Shown piece by piece: positions 33,606-41,025 of a stretch of DNA of 60,860 nucleotides (its first letter is position 1; every line of letters begins with the position of its first letter). The position numbers and the translations under genes are program-made. The notes beneath the pieces are model-generated. The model was not told the origin of the DNA, ran no database searches, and worked only from the letters and a program-made list of their open reading frames with translations. Where the stretch lies: assembly GCF_021462265.1 (NCBI RefSeq), contig NZ_JAJONF010000055.1:1-60860 (forward strand), written 5' to 3'. The DNA comes from Streptomyces shenzhenensis. Lineage in GTDB: Bacteria; Actinomycetota; Actinomycetes; Streptomycetales; Streptomycetaceae.

Positions 33606-34062
33606 CTACAGCCGTGCGGTGAACTTCCCGTCGCGGCGCTTGTGCAGCCAGCCGCGGTCCGCGAGCTTGACCAGTTTCGCCCGCAGCGGCTCCGGCTTCT
33701 CGCGCACCTCCACCTGAAGGCCCAGCTCTTCGCCCACCGCCCGCACCTGCATCGGACCGCTGGCGGCTCGCACGATCGCCAGGATCCGGCGGTAGTCGTC
33801 GGACAGCGCGGTCTCGTCAACGCTGTCGCTGCGGTGCGGGACCAGCAGCATCGCGCGCCCGCCGACCCTGCGCTGACGCCGGAGTGACGGCAGCCCGTTC
33901 CCCAGCTGTCCGCTCGCTCATCCGCGTCAGGACCCGCTCGGCGACTGCGAGTTCGTCCCGCTCGGCCAACACCTCGTCCAACTGCTTGACCAGGTGTTCT
34001 TCCGGCTCGTCCAATTCCGCGCGGCGCGCGGTGATCCGTTCCGGTACCTCGGGGTCCACCAT
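33606..34062 (-). pseudogene. Coiled-coil plus winged-helix protein broken by a one-base insertion
   Basis: The upstream frame (from 34062) encodes a helical coiled coil (ITARRAELDEPEEHLVKQLDEVLAERDELAVAERVL). The downstream frame (to 33606) encodes a small winged-helix-like domain ending in KLADRGWLHKRRDGKFTARL. They join as SAQ-VGGRAMLLVPHR if one base is removed from the CCC run at 33866-33868, restoring one protein of ~150 residues, the length I recall for this actinobacterial family. This is either a true frameshift mutation or a sequencing error. Family function is unknown; the domain pair suggests a DNA-associated protein. Confidence 0.75.
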
Positions 34063-34223
34063 GCCCGGGAGCGTAGGAGCATCGCAGGCTGGAACGGGTC
34101 AGAGCCCACGAAGACCCCCCTGCCCGACGATCTACACGGCAGACTGCCGCGCGTGACCAGCACGAGCACCGGAGCGCGGAAGCACGCCAGGCCCGTGACC
34201 TGCCACTTCACGATGCACACCAC

Positions 34224-34844
34224 TCACTGGAGCGAGTCGAGCCAGCGGCGGAGACGGGCGCCTTCACGAGTCATGACGTCCGGGTCGCGCAGCGCGTGGG
34301 CCATCAGCGACATGCCCTGGTAACCGGCGACGAGGGTGAGGGCCAGGTCGTCGGGGTTGTCCGGGCCGTTCGGGCCGTCCGGGCCATCCGGGCCGGACAG
34401 TGCCATCTCACGGAACTGACGTGCGGCCCAGTCCAGCAGCCGCCGGATCACGGCGCCGGCTTCCGTGTCGAGGGTCCCGTCGGCGCGCTTGCCGAGTTCG
34501 GCGGCCAGGGTGCCGGTGGGACAGCCGTACCGGGCGGCGACGTCACGCTGCTCGACCCACGCCTCGACCAGCGCCTTGAGCCGGTCGCGCGGGTCGGGCA
34601 ACCGGTCGAGGCGGCCGGTGAGTTCGTCGAGGTACGCGGTGTGCTCGGAGAGGGCGGCCTGGACCAGCTCGTCCTTGGTCTTGAAGTAGTAGTAGACGTT
34701 CCCGACCGGGACGTCGGCCTCCCGCGCGATGTCGGCGAGGGTGGTGCGCTCGACGCCCTGCTCGTGCAGGACCTTGGCGGCAGCCGCCATCAGCCGCTGC
34801 CGCTTCTGCGAGGCCCGTGCCCGCCGATCCACTGAGTTGGTCAC
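34224..34844 (-). CDS. TetR/AcrR-family regulator
   Basis: 206 residues. N-terminal TetR helix-turn-helix (RLMAAAAKVLHEQGVERTTLADIAREADVPVGNVYYYFKTKDELV). The ligand domain includes YGCPTGTLAAELGK, as in regulators of redox or NAD-binding proteins. Residues ~155-167 are GPDGPDGPNGPD from four 9-bp repeats, a low-complexity loop probably outside the fold. It diverges from the NAD(P)-binding gene, and palindromes overlap its own start. Confidence 0.93.
   Translation of the reverse strand: MTNSVDRRARASQKRQRLMAAAAKVLHEQGVERTTLADIAREADVPVGNVYYYFKTKDELVQAALSEHTAYLDELTGRLDRLPDPRDRLKALVEAWVEQRDVAARYGCPTGTLAAELGKRADGTLDTEAGAVIRRLLDWAARQFREMALSGPDGPDGPNGPDNPDDLALTLVAGYQGMSLMAHALRDPDVMTREGARLRRWLDSLQ
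34360..34395. repeat. 9-bp repeat, four copies, in frame
   Basis: Units TCCGGGCCG, TTCGGGCCG, TCCGGGCCA and TCCGGGCCG, encoding the Gly-Pro-Asp repeats in the TetR protein. Confidence 0.88.
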
Positions 34845-34943
34845 CCAACTGACTATAGACAGCGGTTGGGTTGTCCGTGCTAGCGTCTGCGTCGACCAGT
34901 AAGTCAGTCAACTAACTAACTAGCTGCCCAACGGGAGACGGCA
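34835..34943. promoter_or_regulatory. Divergent promoter/operator region of TetR and NAD-binding gene
   Basis: It contains AGTTGG-TCAC-CCAACT (34835-34850), the wider inverted repeat ACCCAAC (34843-34849) with GTTGGGT (34865-34871), and a run of AACT repeats near 34910-34921. The first two overlap the TetR start codon, an arrangement expected for autorepression. Confidence 0.65.
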
Positions 34944-35855
34944 ATGATCACGGTGACGGGTGCGACCGGCAACATCGGCCGGACGCTGGTGGACCTGCTG
35001 GCCGAGGCGGGCGAGGAGGTGGTGGCGGTGTCCCGGAATCCCCAGGACCACCGGAACCCTCGGAACCCCGGGGACTACGGGGACCCCGGGCATCCCCGGC
35101 AGACGTCGTCCGGCGTCCCCGGCGTCCCCGGCGTCCGGTGGGCCGAGGCCCATGTCGGGGACGCGGCGAGCATGCGGGAGCCGCTGACCGGCGCCCGGGC
35201 CCTGTTCATCGTCCTGGGAGGCGAACTCAACGCCTTCGGCGAGCACCCGAAGCTCCTGCTCCGGGCGGCCGCGGACGCCGGCGTCGAACGGGTCGTCCTG
35301 GTCTCCTCCCAGGTCAGCGCGACCCGCCCGGAGGCACCCTCACACGCCCGCCTGCGCGAGTACGAGGCGGCGGTACGCGCCTCGGGCCTCGACTTCACGA
35401 TCCTGCGGCCCGGCGGCTTCGCGTCGAACGCCTTCGCGTGGGCCGAGACGATCCGCGCCAAGCGCACGGTCCTCGCCCCGTTCGCCGACGTGGCCCTCCC
35501 GGTCGTCGACCCGGCGGACATCGCGGCGGTGGCGGCGCGGGCGCTCCGCGAGGACGGCCACGGGGGCCGCGTGTACGAACTGACCGGCCCGGAACCGATC
35601 AGCCCGCGTCAGCAGACGGCGGTGATCTCCGCGGCCCTGGGCGAGGAGGTGACACTCGTGGAACTCCCCCGCGAGGAGGCCCACGCGGCCATGTCCCGCG
35701 TCATGCCGGAGGAGGCGGTCACGGGCACCCTGGACGTCCTGGGCGCACCGCTCCCCGCGGAGCTGAGGGTCAGCCCTGACGTGGAGACCGTACTGGGGCG
35801 CCCGGCGGGCGCCTTCGGGGGATGGGTGGGGCGCAACCTGCGGGCGTTCCGGTAG
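34944..35855 (+). CDS. NmrA-like NAD(P)-binding protein (atypical SDR)
   Basis: 303 residues. N-terminal Rossmann motif TGATGNIG (residues ~5-12). The conserved VVLVSSQVSA and ILRPGGFASN segments of NmrA/NAD(P)H quinone-type atypical SDRs follow, and a C-terminal lobe with TGPEPISPRQQ. Residues ~31-69 are an inserted Pro/Gly/Arg/Asn-rich stretch (PQDHRNPRNPGDYGDPGH and then SGVPGVPGV) built on short G+C repeats. Homologues normally have only a brief loop here. Probably controlled by the divergent TetR regulator. Confidence 0.9.
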   Translation: MITVTGATGNIGRTLVDLLAEAGEEVVAVSRNPQDHRNPRNPGDYGDPGHPRQTSSGVPGVPGVRWAEAHVGDAASMREPLTGARALFIVLGGELNAFGEHPKLLLRAAADAGVERVVLVSSQVSATRPEAPSHARLREYEAAVRASGLDFTILRPGGFASNAFAWAETIRAKRTVLAPFADVALPVVDPADIAAVAARALREDGHGGRVYELTGPEPISPRQQTAVISAALGEEVTLVELPREEAHAAMSRVMPEEAVTGTLDVLGAPLPAELRVSPDVETVLGRPAGAFGGWVGRNLRAFR

Positions 35856-36159
35856 CGGGTAGCCGGTATGGGGCGGCCGGGGCGGCCGGGGCGGCCGGGG
35901 CGAGCCGGGGTGGCCGGGGCGTACGGGGCGTACGGGGTTTCATGTGCTCGGGCCATCCGCCCGCTTCAGGACCGTCGAAACGGCCGGCCGGCGAACTCAC
36001 CCGTCCCCGTCCCGTGCTGGCGTAGAGCGACACTCAGGCGTGCCGAACAACTCCAAGGGTCGTCACGCCTTGTGACGGGTTGCCGGGTCTTCTCTTTCGG
36101 ATCACTCTCACGGGCGTGCGACAGGTTGCCCTGGCGCGGCATGTCGTGGCGTCGAGAGG
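35856..36159. other. Intergenic region with 9-bp repeat array
   Basis: 304 bases. The first part is the GGGGCGGCC array listed separately. The rest (35938-36159) has no credible gene; it has two GTCACGCCTTGTGACGG-like partial inverted repeats near 36061-36078 that could be weak terminators for the SDR gene. Confidence 0.5.
35870..35937. repeat. 9-bp tandem repeat GGGGCGGCC, about seven copies
   Basis: Three perfect units, a 10-base variant, then GGGGTGGCC and two GGGGCGTAC units. It begins about 15 bases past the stop of the NmrA-like gene. Confidence 0.9.
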
Positions 36160-37131
36160 TCAGACGCGGAGCAGGTCGGTCGAGAGGGCCCAGAGGCGCT
36201 TGGCGGCGACGGGGTCGAGCGCCCATTCCTTGACACCATGCGGGTGCTGCGCGAGGTCGGCGTCGTTCGGCACGGTGTAGGCCTCCTGTGCATCGTCGAG
36301 GTAGTGGCCTCCGGAGTGGGCGAACTCGGGGGCGACGGCCGCGACGATACTGGTGGCGGCCCCCTGCTCGACCGTCTTGTACGTGAAGACCCCGGCGGCC
36401 TCGGCCGCGTCGAGCGACGCCTTCTGTTCCGGTGTGAAGTTCCGCTGCAGTCCCGTGGCGATACCGCCGGGGTTCACCGCGTTGGCGACGATGCCGTCGG
36501 CCGCCCACAGGCGGGTCGCCTCGACGGCGAAGAGGGAGTTCGCCGTCTTCGACTGGGCGTAGGCGATCTGCGGGTCGTAGCTGCGGCGCTCGAAGTGGAG
36601 GTCGTCGAAGTCGATGCCGGACCGCATGTGCGCCGTCGAACTGACCGAGACGATCCGTGCTCCATCGTGGTCGGCCGCTCCCCGGGCCAGGGCGTGGTGA
36701 AGGCCGGTGGCCAGCGCGAAGTGGCCGAGATGGTTCGTCGCGAATTGCAGCTCCCAGCCCTCATGCGTTCGTTCGAGGCCGCCGGTGACCACGCCGGCGT
36801 TGTTGATCAGCAGGTGAAGCGGGCCGCCCCACGCGGCGACGAACCGGGTGACGGTGGCCCTGTCGGCGAGGTCGAGCCGGACGACCCGGGGCCGGATCCC
36901 CCCGGTCGACTTTCCGATCGTCTCGGCGACGGCGCCACCCGCAGTCGTGTTGCGGACGGCGAGCGTCACTTCCGCCCCGGCAGCGGTCAGCGCACGAGCC
37001 GTCTCGATCCCGAGTCCGGAGGAAGCTCCCGTCACGATCGCACGGAAGCCGGTGAGGTCGATGTCCTCCAGCACCTCGTCCGCGGTGCTGGAGGAGGTGA
37101 AGGGCGTGGAGATGAGTCTGCGAGCGTCCAT
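36160..37131 (-). CDS. Short-chain dehydrogenase (WWOX/retinol dehydrogenase-like)
   Basis: 323 residues, longer than a classical SDR because of an N-terminal arm (DARRLISTPFTSSSTADEVL). TGASSGLG cofactor motif near residue 34, NNAG near residue 108, Ser in IVSVSSTAH and YAQSK (Tyr/Lys) near 190. The LHFERRSYDP insertion and DDLHF segment are typical of the oxidoreductases that cluster with retinol dehydrogenases. Substrate unknown. It diverges from a TetR gene. Confidence 0.92.
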   Translation of the reverse strand: MDARRLISTPFTSSSTADEVLEDIDLTGFRAIVTGASSGLGIETARALTAAGAEVTLAVRNTTAGGAVAETIGKSTGGIRPRVVRLDLADRATVTRFVAAWGGPLHLLINNAGVVTGGLERTHEGWELQFATNHLGHFALATGLHHALARGAADHDGARIVSVSSTAHMRSGIDFDDLHFERRSYDPQIAYAQSKTANSLFAVEATRLWAADGIVANAVNPGGIATGLQRNFTPEQKASLDAAEAAGVFTYKTVEQGAATSIVAAVAPEFAHSGGHYLDDAQEAYTVPNDADLAQHPHGVKEWALDPVAAKRLWALSTDLLRV

Positions 37132-37137
37132 GGCGCG

Positions 37138-37167
37138 ACTATACGCACTAGGCTCGATTTGTATAGT
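37138..37167. promoter_or_regulatory. Operator-like inverted repeat between SDR and TetR genes
   Basis: ACTATAC (37138-37144) and GTATAGT (37161-37167) are perfectly complementary with a 16-base spacer, in the short divergent region. The TTGTATAGT segment is also a plausible -10-type element. Confidence 0.65.
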
Positions 37168-37193
37168 ACGGTTCTCGCTCGTATGCTCGCTCC

Positions 37194-37766
37194 ATGAGCA
37201 GTCCCGACGCCGGCCACCCGCCGTCGACAGTCGCTGATGCCGACCGTCGGACCATGGTGCTGGAGTCCGCCATGGCCACGTTCGCGCGATTCGGTTACCG
37301 GAAGACCTCGATGGAGGAGGTGGCGCGGGCGGCGCACATCTCCCGGCCTGGGCTCTACTTCCTCTTCTCCTCGAAGGAGACTCTGTTCCGTGCCGCGGTC
37401 ACCCAGGCCCTGGATCGCGACATCACCGCGGTCGAACGGGTCCTGGCCGACAGCGGCCGCCCCCTTTCGGAGCGCCTCGTCGAAGCGTTCGACCATTGGG
37501 CCGGTCGCTACATCGGCCCGCTGGCGCGCGATGTCGCGACGGTTATCGAGGGCAATCCCGGCATCCTCGGAGAGATCGTCGAGACCGCGCCGCGACGTTT
37601 CGAGGAGCTGATCACAGACGCGATCGCCGTCGAGTCGGGGCGAGAGGCGGCCCGCCCCGTCGCACAGACGATGATCAGCGCATCGATCGGCCTCAAGCAT
37701 CAGGTCGCGTCACGGGAGTCCTACCTCGAACGGCTGGCGGTCGCTATCGGTCTCCTGGTGCGCTGA
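37194..37766 (+). CDS. TetR/AcrR-family regulator
   Basis: 190 residues. Helix-turn-helix region MVLESAMATFARFGYRKTSMEEVARAAHISRPGLYFLFSSKETLF, then an all-helical ligand domain. The start ATG at 37194 sits just after the operator-like repeat. The divergent SDR gene is the likely target. Confidence 0.93.
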   Translation: MSSPDAGHPPSTVADADRRTMVLESAMATFARFGYRKTSMEEVARAAHISRPGLYFLFSSKETLFRAAVTQALDRDITAVERVLADSGRPLSERLVEAFDHWAGRYIGPLARDVATVIEGNPGILGEIVETAPRRFEELITDAIAVESGREAARPVAQTMISASIGLKHQVASRESYLERLAVAIGLLVR

Positions 37767-37994
37767 AAGGGCTCCCGGCCTTCTTGGCGGCGGCGGATGC
37801 AGCTGCTGCACCACCGGTGCGCGGAGTACACCAGCCACAGGAGTCGCGCAGGCCAAGGCCGACAACGAATCACCCCCTCCGAGGGACCATTCGACGCGAC
37901 CCACCACGAGAAGCGGTACTGTCCCGGCACTTCACAGCGAACCCGTTGATGCAGTCCGCGCAACATTGCCCAGAGTCCTCGTTCCCGCCCCCGG

Positions 37995-39164
37995 TCACAG
38001 CGCGGCCCGTACCGCCTCGACGAGTGCGGCGGCACGCGTGTCCTCGGCACCCTCGACGATGCTGTTCATGACGTACCCGAAGGCGATGCCGTGCTCGGGG
38101 TCGGCGAAGCCCATCGACCCGCCGCGGCCGGGGTGGCCGAAGGCGCTGGGACCGGTCAGCGGGTTCGTCTCGACCGGCAGCATGTACCCGGAGGCGAACC
38201 GGACCGGGAACATGATGACCTTGTCCACCCCGGCGGCCTGCTCCGCGGTCGCGGACGCGAGCGTCTCGGGGCTGAACAGCCGTACCCCGTCCACCTCCCC
38301 GATCAACGCGGCGTACATCCGGGCGAGGCCGCGCGCGGTGCCGATCCCGTTGGAGGCGGGCAGCTCCGCGGCCTGCACCTCGGCCGAGTTGAAGTCGATC
38401 TCGGCGGGGTCGGTGACGGTGAACGCCCGGTTGCTCAACGACCGCGGATCCTGCAGCGCGGCGACGAACTCCCGTGCCTCCGACGGCACGAGCTCCAGCG
38501 GTACGGTGCTCAGGTCGACCTCCGGCTTCGGATACACCATCCGGCTGACCCGCCCGCGCTCGGCCGCCGGCAGCCCGATGAAGAAGTCGAGGCCCAGCGG
38601 TCCGGCGACCTCCTCGGCGAAGAAGCGTCCGGGCGTACGGCCGTCCACCCGCCGGACGACCTCCCCGACCAGCCATCCGAAGGTCCGCCCGTGATACCCG
38701 TGCGCGGTCCCCGGCTCCCACTCCGGCCGCTGCGCGGCGAGGGCGTCGGCCATCGGCCGCCAGCGCAACGCCTCCTCCAACGGCACGGGCGGCTCGACGG
38801 TGACCACCCCGGCCCGGTGCGACAACAGCCACCGCACCGGGATCTCCGCCTTCCCCGCCGCCCCGAACTCGGGCCAGTAGGCGGCCACCGGCGCGTCGAG
38901 GTCCAACTGCCCACGCTGGGCGAGCAGATGCGCGACGGTGGCGGTGACCCCCTTCGTCGCCGAGTACACGAGCTGCAGGGTGTCCCGCTCCCACTCCCGC
39001 CCGGTGTCGGGATCGGCGACCCCACCCCACAGATCCACCACCGGCCGCCCGTCCCGGTACACGCAGACGGCGGCCCCGACATCCCCCCGCTCCGCGAAGT
39101 TGGCGCGGAACGCCTCCCGCACACCCTCGAACCCGTCGGCCACTTCCCCGTGGATCGTCGTCAT
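37995..39164 (-). CDS. Serine hydrolase of the beta-lactamase/EstB type
   Basis: 389 residues. Class C beta-lactamase-like esterase fold with the S-x-x-K motif in VYSATKG (residue ~72), a tyrosine motif in the GYHGRTFG segment and a closing HPGRGG loop. LWGGVADPDTGREW and the GIGTARGLARMYAAL segment are typical of the esterase EstB group. There is no signal peptide, so it is probably a cytoplasmic carboxylesterase. Start ATG 39164; an upstream in-frame ATG lacks support. Confidence 0.9.
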   Translation of the reverse strand: MTTIHGEVADGFEGVREAFRANFAERGDVGAAVCVYRDGRPVVDLWGGVADPDTGREWERDTLQLVYSATKGVTATVAHLLAQRGQLDLDAPVAAYWPEFGAAGKAEIPVRWLLSHRAGVVTVEPPVPLEEALRWRPMADALAAQRPEWEPGTAHGYHGRTFGWLVGEVVRRVDGRTPGRFFAEEVAGPLGLDFFIGLPAAERGRVSRMVYPKPEVDLSTVPLELVPSEAREFVAALQDPRSLSNRAFTVTDPAEIDFNSAEVQAAELPASNGIGTARGLARMYAALIGEVDGVRLFSPETLASATAEQAAGVDKVIMFPVRFASGYMLPVETNPLTGPSAFGHPGRGGSMGFADPEHGIAFGYVMNSIVEGAEDTRAAALVEAVRAAL

Positions 39165-39258
39165 GCCCTCATCCTGACACCGGCCACGCTGGCTCCAACC
39201 AACAGGTCCCACCTGTCAGTTGGCGCGACGGCGCGCGCTCTGACGAGCCGTAAGAAAT

Positions 39259-39306
39259 CGTCAATTACAGATTGACGACACGAGATCGTCAATTTAAAGT
39301 TGACGC
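39259..39306 (+). promoter_or_regulatory. Leaderless promoter with two operator palindromes before the HTH-ClpN gene
   Basis: Operator 1 is CGTCAAT-tacag-ATTGACG (39259-39277). Operator 2 is CGTCAA-tttaaag-TTGACG (39287-39305). Both are 19 bp, with centres 28 bp apart. A -35 TTGACG (39272-39277) and -10 TAAAGT (39295-39300) have a 17-bp spacer. The expected start of transcription, 7 bases after the -10, is the A of ATG 39307, and no ribosome site is present. Operator 1 covers the -35 and operator 2 the -10. Confidence 0.75.
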
Positions 39307-40011
39307 ATGAGCCCACTCGACATCAGTCTCGCCGACCTGATCGCCCGACTCGACGAGGAACTCCCCGACGCCGGCGAACTGGCCCGCATCAGCGAGGCCC
39401 GGCTGCGCGCCCAGACCCTGTCCGACCTCGGTGACCAGCTCATCGACCACTACGTCAGCAAGGCCAAGCAGACCGGCGCCTCGTGGACCGAGATCGGCGA
39501 CGCCATCGGCGTGTCCAAGCAGGCCGCCCAGCAGCGCCACGCGCCCACCGCATTCGAGCGGTACACCAACCTGAACCGGCACAGCATCGTGCTGTCGCAG
39601 GAGGCCGCCCGCACCCACAAGCACGACTCCATCGGCACCGAACACCTCCTGCTCGGCCTCCTCGGCGAACCGAACGGCCTGGCGTATGAGTTGCTGCTCG
39701 CGAAAACCGGGTCCGAGCAGCGCATCCGCGACGCGATCCAGGAAGCCCTGCCGCCGGCCGGGAAGAAGGCACCGCGAGGCCACATCCCCTTTCACCCGGA
39801 GAGCAAGGAGGCCATCGGCCAGGCCCGCCGCGCGTCATCCGACCTCGGCCATGACTGGGTCGGCACCGAACACACCCTCCTGGGCCTCATCCGCGTGGCG
39901 GAGAGCCCGGCCGCCCAGATCCTGCGCGGCCTCGGCTTCACGTCGGAGGAGTTGCACGAGACGGTGAAGACGGAGATCACCAGGCGCCGGGCCGCGGACG
40001 ACACCCGGTGA
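39307..40011 (+). CDS. HTH and double Clp-N domain protein (putative autoregulated stress sensor)
   Basis: 234 residues. Residues ~35-75 contain a helix-turn-helix (GASWTEIGDAIGVSKQAAQQRHAP). After this come two Clp amino-terminal repeats: residues ~85-145 (YTNLNRHSIVLSQEAARTHKHDSIGTEHLLLGLL) and ~155-225 (FHPESKEAIGQARRASSDLGHDWVGTEHTLLGLIR). There is no ATPase domain. In ClpC/ClpA this N-domain binds adaptors and clients, so the protein may sense damaged protein or a Clp partner and release DNA. It probably represses its own leaderless promoter. A strong terminator follows. Confidence 0.88.
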   Translation: MSPLDISLADLIARLDEELPDAGELARISEARLRAQTLSDLGDQLIDHYVSKAKQTGASWTEIGDAIGVSKQAAQQRHAPTAFERYTNLNRHSIVLSQEAARTHKHDSIGTEHLLLGLLGEPNGLAYELLLAKTGSEQRIRDAIQEALPPAGKKAPRGHIPFHPESKEAIGQARRASSDLGHDWVGTEHTLLGLIRVAESPAAQILRGLGFTSEELHETVKTEITRRRAADDTR

Positions 40012-40030
40012 CGAGGCGACCGGCCGCCAC

Positions 40031-40056
40031 GGGGGACCGGCTCGAACCGGTCCCCC
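40031..40056 (+). terminator. Terminator after HTH-ClpN gene
   Basis: GGGGGACCGG (40031-40040) and CCGGTCCCCC (40047-40056) form a perfect 10-bp stem with a 6-base loop. Confidence 0.88.
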
Positions 40057-40204
40057 AAAGGCCCAGGCGCCTCAGGCTCACCGGCAGGAACCGGCCCGCT
40101 GGGCAGCCGACGGCCCTGGCCCGTTCCTGCTCGGTCTCCGCCCTGCCCGGCATGAGACAGTCGGGCACCACCGGCCACCGAGCCCCGTCGAAGAGAAGAG
40201 CACC

Positions 40205-40681
40205 ATGAGAACGCTGCCCGCCGTCACCGGTCGCGATGAGTTCGACGCCCTGGTCGTCAGGACCGACTACGAGGACGACCGCACCTGGCAGGACGTGACG
40301 GCCGCACTGATGGCACCTTGGGGAGACGGCGCCTACGAGGCACGCGTCCACTTCGTCGACGACCCGGCCTGGGCGGACGCGACCGCCGAAGAGATACTTC
40401 CCGTCGTCTCAGCCGACGAGAACCTCGCCGTGGTCTTCCTGGCCGACCGCACGACCATGCGGACCGGGAGCCACCCGCTGCTCGCGGTCACCACCCTCAC
40501 CCGGGAGGAGTGCGTTGACGACGAGGACTACGACCAACTGACCGAGTTCGGAACCGAGTTCCGCACCACACCGGCAGGCGTCCACGACGTCCACGCGAAC
40601 CTGAGCATCGGCAACCTGGGCTTCGAGGAGTACGCGGCGTGGGCCCACGACGACGCCGAGGGCGTCTACCGGTCCGCCTGA
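40205..40681 (+). CDS. DUF6924-like hypothetical protein
   Basis: 158 residues, acidic. The opening LPAVTGRDEFDALVVRTDYEDDRTWQDV and the middle ENLAVVFLADRTTM followed by EFRTTPAGVHDVHANLSIGNLGFEEYA match a small actinobacterial family I recall as DUF6924. Function unknown. ATG 40205 follows GAAGAGAAG, a weak ribosome site. It is the last clearly high-G+C gene before the A+T-richer block. Confidence 0.75.
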   Translation: MRTLPAVTGRDEFDALVVRTDYEDDRTWQDVTAALMAPWGDGAYEARVHFVDDPAWADATAEEILPVVSADENLAVVFLADRTTMRTGSHPLLAVTTLTREECVDDEDYDQLTEFGTEFRTTPAGVHDVHANLSIGNLGFEEYAAWAHDDAEGVYRSA

Positions 40682-40730
40682 GGGGGAGTGCCTTTCGTCC
40701 TCGACGCCCGTGGGCACATCTCCTGTGCCT

Positions 40731-40751
40731 GCGCATCCCACGGGGATGCGC
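40731..40751. terminator. Hairpin terminator
   Basis: GCGCATCCC (40731-40739) and GGGATGCGC (40743-40751) form a tight stem with a 3-base loop, between convergent genes. Confidence 0.8.
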
Positions 40752-40785
40752 GGTGACCGGGGACGACTTCTGAGGAGCCGTCCGC

Positions 40786-40977
40786 CTAGACGTCGGCCAC
40801 GAACCTCCTCCAAGTCTCGGCTGAGATCCTCAAGCGAGGACCCGCATGCCGCTTGGAATCACGTATGAGTACCTGTGCTCTGCGAAATGCCACCTCAAGG
40901 CACTCGGTCGTATTTCCTCCACTGTAGGATGATTTGAGCCATATGGGATCTTCGGTAACTCCATCGGCGACGGGCAT
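40786..40977 (-). CDS. DUF397-domain small protein
   Basis: 63 residues with the DUF397 core: PIWLKSSYSGGNTTECLEVAF, then LIRDSKRHAGPRLRISAETWRRFVADV. These small proteins pair with XRE/DUF5753 (WhiJ-like) regulators and may act as their partners. Here it is a solitary copy about 2 kb from the XRE gene. A second DUF397 gene is directly coupled to that regulator. Confidence 0.85.
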   Translation of the reverse strand: MPVADGVTEDPIWLKSSYSGGNTTECLEVAFRRAQVLIRDSKRHAGPRLRISAETWRRFVADV

Positions 40978-41025
40978 TCATGGCTCCTAGCGGGCGCGTC
41001 CGATCATGGATGGGGGAGCCTGCTG

